Positions 59,907-64,000 of a stretch of DNA of 64,000 nt are shown piece by piece; position 1 is the first letter of the stretch; the number at the start of each line of letters is the position of its first letter. The notes below the pieces were generated by a model. The model did no database searches. It was not told the origin of the DNA and saw only the letters and a list, made by a program, of their open reading frames with translations. The DNA is taken from contig JAGYKD010000001.1 in assembly GCA_018401695.1 (NCBI GenBank), forward strand, positions 660,016-724,015. Direction: 5' to 3'. The position numbers and the translations under genes are program-made. The stretch is from Flavobacteriales bacterium (GTDB taxonomy: Bacteria; Bacteroidota; Bacteroidia; CAIKAF01).

Positions 59907-60051
59907 CCGCGTATCCGGCCATGCGCTTGTAGTTGCCTCACCCCAAGGGCTTCAGCTTGGGCAGGGGAGGGGCTCGCCTAAGGCTCCGCCATCCCCTGCC
60001 CGGCTTCAGACCCTTGCGGTTTCGACAAGCTACCGCTGCTGTCCGGCGCGG
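59907..60051. repeat. Intergenic hairpin repeat, head-tail family
   Basis: CCGCGTATCCGGCCATGCGC at the left, TACCGCTGCTGTCCGGCGCGG at the right, with inner inverted GGGGAGGGGCT / AGGCTCCGCCATCCCC. The remaining 200 bases to 60257 are AT-rich and hold no gene. Confidence 0.65.
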
Positions 60052-60256
60052 TTAAGCATTGTGTAAGCTATATCCAATATGCTCCACTCCGTTTTGAAAT
60101 TTCCACTCTTTTGTCAAGCAAGACCGAATTCCTTAAAATACAACCCAAATTCTATATCACAATACCAAAAGTTACTTAATAGGCCTTTTTGGTTTTTTAT
60201 GTTGAATTAATCACTACTTTCACGGGTGATAAATTTAAGCCGAAACTGGCCATTTC

Positions 60257-60841
60257 ATGAAAAAAATTCTCTGTCAAATTGAATTCCTAGATAGCCGAAG
60301 GGCCTTCATTCAGCGACTCTTCCGCTATGCCTGCTTGTCTCAAAAAGACACCAAAACAACAAAAAAATCTTGGGCACCTCAACAATACGTCTACTATTTG
60401 GTGCAGTTGGAACACCATATGCTCCAAAATATCCGCACATCCCTAGACTTTTGCGACCACTGCCCAAAGCCAAGCCTGCAAAGGTGGTGGAAACATAAAC
60501 TTCGTTTGACAAAAATTCGGCTAGGTATTTTGCCTAAACTTTTTCCCGAAATAGTAAGCCCTCCACCCCTTACCTCTCCCGAAGCCGCTTTGGCTCAATG
60601 GAAAAATATCCGTGCCAAAACCTGGGATTACCTGGAAGACCTCCCAGATTATGCCGCTGGTTGTACCGTCCTTTTTCACCCTAAATATGGCCAAATTACC
60701 CTCCAAGAGTGGGTAGACTTGCTTTCCGCTCACGTTCGCCTCGTAGAGGATAAATTGGTTGCCATTACCCACCGGAAAGAAAAACGCCTAAAAAACCTCC
60801 CCAACAATAAACCCCTCCTTTTCTACAAAGACATCTCCTAG
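60257..60841 (+). CDS. DinB-like four-helix protein, unassigned
   Basis: The 194-residue protein resembles the DinB/YfiT superfamily: WAPQQYVYYLVQLEHHMLQN near the N-terminus and TVLFHPKYGQITLQEWVDLL followed by SAHVRLVEDKL at the end, matching the 'hp.fG.lt..ew...l..H..rH..Q' box. The terminal metal-binding His is replaced (HVRLVEDKL), so metal binding may be lost. DinB-like proteins transfer thiols or have unknown roles. The predicted role is uncertain. It precedes the SulP gene by 98 bases, which has its own promoter. Confidence 0.6.
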   Translation: MKKILCQIEFLDSRRAFIQRLFRYACLSQKDTKTTKKSWAPQQYVYYLVQLEHHMLQNIRTSLDFCDHCPKPSLQRWWKHKLRLTKIRLGILPKLFPEIVSPPPLTSPEAALAQWKNIRAKTWDYLEDLPDYAAGCTVLFHPKYGQITLQEWVDLLSAHVRLVEDKLVAITHRKEKRLKNLPNNKPLLFYKDIS

Positions 60842-60878
60842 AAAATCAGCCCTTTTTAGAAGCTTTCTGCTCCTCTAC

Positions 60879-60908
60879 TTTGTTTGTTCACCCATGTGCA
60901 TACCTTTG
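60879..60908 (+). promoter_or_regulatory. Bacteroidota-type promoter of the SulP gene
   Basis: TTTG (60879-60882), an 18-base spacer and TACCTTTG (60901-60908) form a full -33/-7 pair, 31 bases before the ATG at 60940. It is the best promoter match noted in the window. Confidence 0.7.
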
Positions 60909-60939
60909 CCACCTTAAGGTGAAAAACTAATGACATGGC

Positions 60940-62469
60940 ATGAAGCAGGTCCTCGGATTATTCGACTTTAAACAACCCATAAATTACCGAACCGAGGTCC
61001 TTTCCGGGCTCACCGTTGCCTTGGCTTTGGTCCCCGAAGCAGTCGCCTTTGCTCTAATTGCTGGCCTCGACCCGTTGGTTGGTTTATATGCCGCCTGCGT
61101 CATGGGCTTTGTCACTTCTTTACTCGGAGGAAGACCCGGAATGATTAGCGGTGCCACAGGAGCCATTGCAGTGGTAATTGCTCCCCTGGCCAAAGACCAC
61201 GGGGTGGAGTTTGTGTATGCCGCTATTCTTTTAGCCGGAGCTTTACAGCTCGCTGCCGGCTTACTCCGTTTGGGAAAATTCATCAGATTGGTTCCCCACC
61301 CCGTAATCTTTGGGTTTGTCAATGGATTGGCCATCATTATTTTTACTTCCCAACTCGACCAATTTAAAGATAGCTCAGGAAACTGGATGCAAGGAAGCTC
61401 TCTTTACATTTTTGTAGCACTGGTTTTGTTGGCCATGCTCGTTATTTGGGGCCTCCCAAAAATCACCCGACAAATCCCCGCCTCCCTCACTTCCATTTTG
61501 TTGGTCTTTGGCTTAGTCGCCGCTTTTGGCCTAGACACACGGACAGTTGGCGACCTCGCATCCATCAAAGGCAGCTTCCCGCCATTTCATCTCCCCAAAA
61601 TTACCTGGTCCCTGCAAACGCTAAATATCATTTTTCCTTACGCTGCGGTAGTAGCTGCAGTAGGGCTCATAGAAAGTTTACTCACCCTCAATATCATCGA
61701 CGAAATCACAGGAACTCGGGGAAAAAGCAATAAAGAAGCCGCTGCCCAAGGATTGGCGAACATGCTCTCCGGCATTTTCTCTGGTATGGGAGGATGCGCC
61801 ATGATTGGACAAAGTCTTATCAATATTTCAAACGGTGCTCGGGCACGACTTTCCGGATTAATTGCTTCCATTATGCTCCTTATTTTCGTAATGTACGGCG
61901 CATCTGTCATCGAAAAAGTACCCATGGCGGCTCTAACAGGTCTCATGATTATGGTTGCCGTAGGCACCTTCGAATGGGCCAGCCTCAAAACCTTTAGGCG
62001 CATGCCCAAATCCGATATTTTTGTAATGGTTTTGGTAACGGTCGTAACAGCCATTCTACACAACTTGGCTTTGGCAGTACTGGCAGGTGTCATTATCTCT
62101 GCTCTTGTTTTTGCCTGGGACAATGCCACGCGCATTCGCGCCAGAAAACATATGGACCAAAACGGGGTAAAATACTACGCCTTGTATGGCCCATTATTTT
62201 TTGGCTCCGTGGCCGCTTTTCAAGAAAAGTTTGACATAGAAGGCGACCCCCAGGAAGTGGTTATTGATTTTGCCGAAAGTAGAATCGTGGACATGTCCGC
62301 CATTGATGCGCTTAACAAAATCACCAAACGCTATGCCGATGCCGACAAACGGGTGCGCTTAAAACACCTTAGTGAAGATTGCCGTAAGCTCCTTACCAAT
62401 GCTTCTGCCATTATCGATGTAAATGTAATGGAAGACCCAAGCTACAAGGTGGTTACAGACAAACTTTAA
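60940..62469 (+). CDS. SulP-family anion transporter with STAS domain
   Basis: The 509-residue protein has the SulP membrane core: LTVALALVPEAVAFALIAGL, GLYAACVMGFVTSLLGGRPG, GATGAIAVV and the late GMGGCAMIGQSLINI, with about twelve to fourteen segments. A C-terminal STAS domain (about 415-509) has EVVIDFAESRIVDMSAIDAL, which carries the Ser site of anti-sigma-antagonist-like folds. SulP proteins transport sulfate, bicarbonate or dicarboxylates; the substrate cannot be assigned. In a marine organism bicarbonate or sulfate is plausible. The gene is followed convergently by the large PKD gene at 48 bases. Confidence 0.9.
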   Translation: MKQVLGLFDFKQPINYRTEVLSGLTVALALVPEAVAFALIAGLDPLVGLYAACVMGFVTSLLGGRPGMISGATGAIAVVIAPLAKDHGVEFVYAAILLAGALQLAAGLLRLGKFIRLVPHPVIFGFVNGLAIIIFTSQLDQFKDSSGNWMQGSSLYIFVALVLLAMLVIWGLPKITRQIPASLTSILLVFGLVAAFGLDTRTVGDLASIKGSFPPFHLPKITWSLQTLNIIFPYAAVVAAVGLIESLLTLNIIDEITGTRGKSNKEAAAQGLANMLSGIFSGMGGCAMIGQSLINISNGARARLSGLIASIMLLIFVMYGASVIEKVPMAALTGLMIMVAVGTFEWASLKTFRRMPKSDIFVMVLVTVVTAILHNLALAVLAGVIISALVFAWDNATRIRARKHMDQNGVKYYALYGPLFFGSVAAFQEKFDIEGDPQEVVIDFAESRIVDMSAIDALNKITKRYADADKRVRLKHLSEDCRKLLTNASAIIDVNVMEDPSYKVVTDKL

Positions 62470-62516
62470 GGCTTTCTTGGCCTTCATTAATTATCCATTA
62501 AAGACTCCCTAAAAAG

Positions 62517-64000
62517 CTAGTTCGACAAGGAGCTCCCTTGACTAGGCAACAACAATACCATGCCACGGTAACTCTTAAATCGACCAAACACATTGGTCAA
62601 GTCTACGGCATAAACATAGCTGCCCTGAGGACATAAAGCCCCTTGATACGTGCCGTCCCAACCTTCGCTCAAGTCGGTGGTTTCAAACAGCAACTCTCCC
62701 CAACGATTAAAAACCCTCAAAGTGTAGCTATCAATGCCAATCCCATAGCCCTTAAAAAATTCGTTGATACCATCCCCATTGGGGCTTAGTGTGTTGGGTA
62801 CATAAAACGAAAATTCCGGCAACACTCGAACCGGTATGGTGGCCGTATCGTTGCAACCGAATTCATTGGTCGCTACAACATAAGCCAGGTAGGTTCCCGA
62901 AGTATCGTAGCTGTGTGCCACCGAGGGTGGGCAAAGGTTTAGCTCAATTCCATCTCCAAATCCATAGATGCAAGAAATATTATCTACCGACTCATTGAAA
63001 AACGTGAAATTAGGCTCAAATACCGATTGCTCCTCGGGGCTAACCGATATCCCCGCCTGCGGAATGGGATAAACGGTAATGGGAATACTGGCCCGTAACG
63101 TATCTCGGCAGCCGGTTTGAGAAATCATAGTGAATTCAGCCTGCCAGGTACCCTCTTGATACACCACCTGACCTTGGGCCGTTTGGGAGGTGGTGCCATT
63201 TCCAAAATCCCAAAAATAAGTCAACTGATTATTGTTCGGATTAATTATGGGCTGAAAGTTGATAAGCAAAGGCGTACATCCGGCCTCTGCCGGCGGTAAA
63301 TCCAATGTGGGATGACCGGTCACCTGAACCACCGCACTAACCGAATCTATACATCCCTCGTATTCTGCAGAAAGCCGAATTGTGTAGGCTCCGGGCGAAT
63401 TATAGCTCACCGTTCCGGGTGGGTTTTGATTACTGCTTGCCGGACTCGCTCCCTGAAAATTCCACGAAAAATTGGTCCCCGATGGTAAATTGCCCGAAGC
63501 CAATGGCTGAAGCTCCGCGTTATCTATACACAAGGCCGGAAAAGACAAAGGCGATAAATTCACCGGATCCTTTATTACCAATGTTTGGGTGCTGGTGTCC
63601 GCACAAAAATATCCCGGATTACTTATCAATTGTATTACATAATTGCCGACACCCGGATAGGTGTAGCTTGGGTTTTGGGCACTACTGGTATCATTGATTT
63701 GGCTCAGATCCCCAAAATCCCAAAAATAACTACTGGCATTTATGGAATTATTCTGAAATGGAATGGGCACCGGGCCACAAATCTCCAAAGAGCCATCCGG
63801 CGCTTGCTGAACCGGAATATTCAAATCAAAATCCGACACCGTATTTACCTGACAATTGGTAATGTTGAACTGAAAGTCTCGTTGATGGGTCCCCAACAAC
63901 TGACCGTTCCTATACTCTTTTACACAAACCCCAACCACATACTGCCCAATTTGATTTGGAACCGCCGTTAAAAGTCCACTGATTGGATCAATTTGAATGG
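62517..64000 (-). CDS. Large PKD-domain protein with gliding-type (type B) T9SS sorting domain, 3' part
   Basis: The frame is open to the right edge of the window, so only the C-terminal ~494 residues are present. At the left of the protein, LTAVPNQIGQYVVGVCVKEY and HQRDFQFNITNCQV form the element that precedes PKD arrays in such proteins. Several PKD domains follow (SYFWDFGDLSQINDTSSAQN, NFSWNFQGASPAS, TYFWDFGNGTTS). The end is a CHU_C/type B sorting domain: VPNTLSPNGDGINEFFKGYG, SYTLRVFNRWGELLFET, GSYVYAVDLTNVFGR. It is exported by the T9SS and placed at the cell surface. The full length is probably well above 1000 residues. Confidence 0.9.
   Translation of the reverse strand, partial: IQIDPISGLLTAVPNQIGQYVVGVCVKEYRNGQLLGTHQRDFQFNITNCQVNTVSDFDLNIPVQQAPDGSLEICGPVPIPFQNNSINASSYFWDFGDLSQINDTSSAQNPSYTYPGVGNYVIQLISNPGYFCADTSTQTLVIKDPVNLSPLSFPALCIDNAELQPLASGNLPSGTNFSWNFQGASPASSNQNPPGTVSYNSPGAYTIRLSAEYEGCIDSVSAVVQVTGHPTLDLPPAEAGCTPLLINFQPIINPNNNQLTYFWDFGNGTTSQTAQGQVVYQEGTWQAEFTMISQTGCRDTLRASIPITVYPIPQAGISVSPEEQSVFEPNFTFFNESVDNISCIYGFGDGIELNLCPPSVAHSYDTSGTYLAYVVATNEFGCNDTATIPVRVLPEFSFYVPNTLSPNGDGINEFFKGYGIGIDSYTLRVFNRWGELLFETTDLSEGWDGTYQGALCPQGSYVYAVDLTNVFGRFKSYRGMVLLLPSQGSSLSN

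Overview
The window comes from a member of the Bacteroidota. The evidence is type IX secretion (T9SS) parts and cargo, a complete Na+-translocating NADH:quinone reductase operon, gliding-type C-terminal sorting domains, signal peptides ending in 'AQ', few Shine-Dalgarno sites, and several TAnnTTTG -7 promoter boxes. The Na+ pump suggests a marine or brackish habitat, but the genus cannot be fixed from sequence reading alone.

Layout. 0-3.1 kb: start of ruvC (minus strand), then a membrane protein, a family 2 glycosyltransferase and an OppC/DppC-type permease. 3.1-9.9 kb: a small exported protein and nqrABCDEF on the minus strand. 9.9-12.3 kb: the T9SS plug-type protein (DUF5103), guaD and a gene remnant. 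12.6-19 kb: one 6.3 kb gene for a secreted, calcium-repeat-rich protein, followed upstream by decayed remnants of similar T9SS cargo (19.2-20.3 kb). 20.6-25.5 kb: a KamA-like radical SAM enzyme, two secreted proteins and a 37-residue lipoprotein. 25.9-30.8 kb: a hotdog thioesterase and a minus-strand run of small exported protein, porW/sprE, bactofilin, atpZ and a membrane protein. 30.9-32.6 kb: a T9SS cargo protein and a periplasmic solute-binding protein.

32.9-40.5 kb is the most unusual part. Eight tandem paralogues share an almost invariant stalk-like N-terminal half and have different C-terminal DUF1566/Lcl-type tips. An unrelated methyltransferase sits in the middle on the other strand. 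The genes overlap or are joined by repeated spacers, and one of them (38 kb) looks like a recombinant of two others. The N-terminal module recurs in two more secreted proteins of the window (24.4-25.5 and 56.8-58.4 kb).

40.9-64 kb: queD, a signal-peptidase-like protein, a large PLD-helicase-DUF3427 protein (probable defence), gluQ, fumC, an outer-membrane-type protein, a GT39-like transferase, an MBL-rhodanese protein, a T9SS cargo/S74 tail-fibre-like pair, a glycine-rich PKD protein, an FHS-type sugar permease, a DinB-like protein, a SulP anion transporter and the 3' part of a large PKD/gliding-type protein that runs off the window.

The spacers hold three kinds of dispersed repeat: MITE-like elements with GAGACCGTTGACG ends, long hairpin elements with a conserved head and tail, and a CCGGACCGCACGG element. 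No tRNA, rRNA, CRISPR array, reverse transcriptase or transposase gene was seen.
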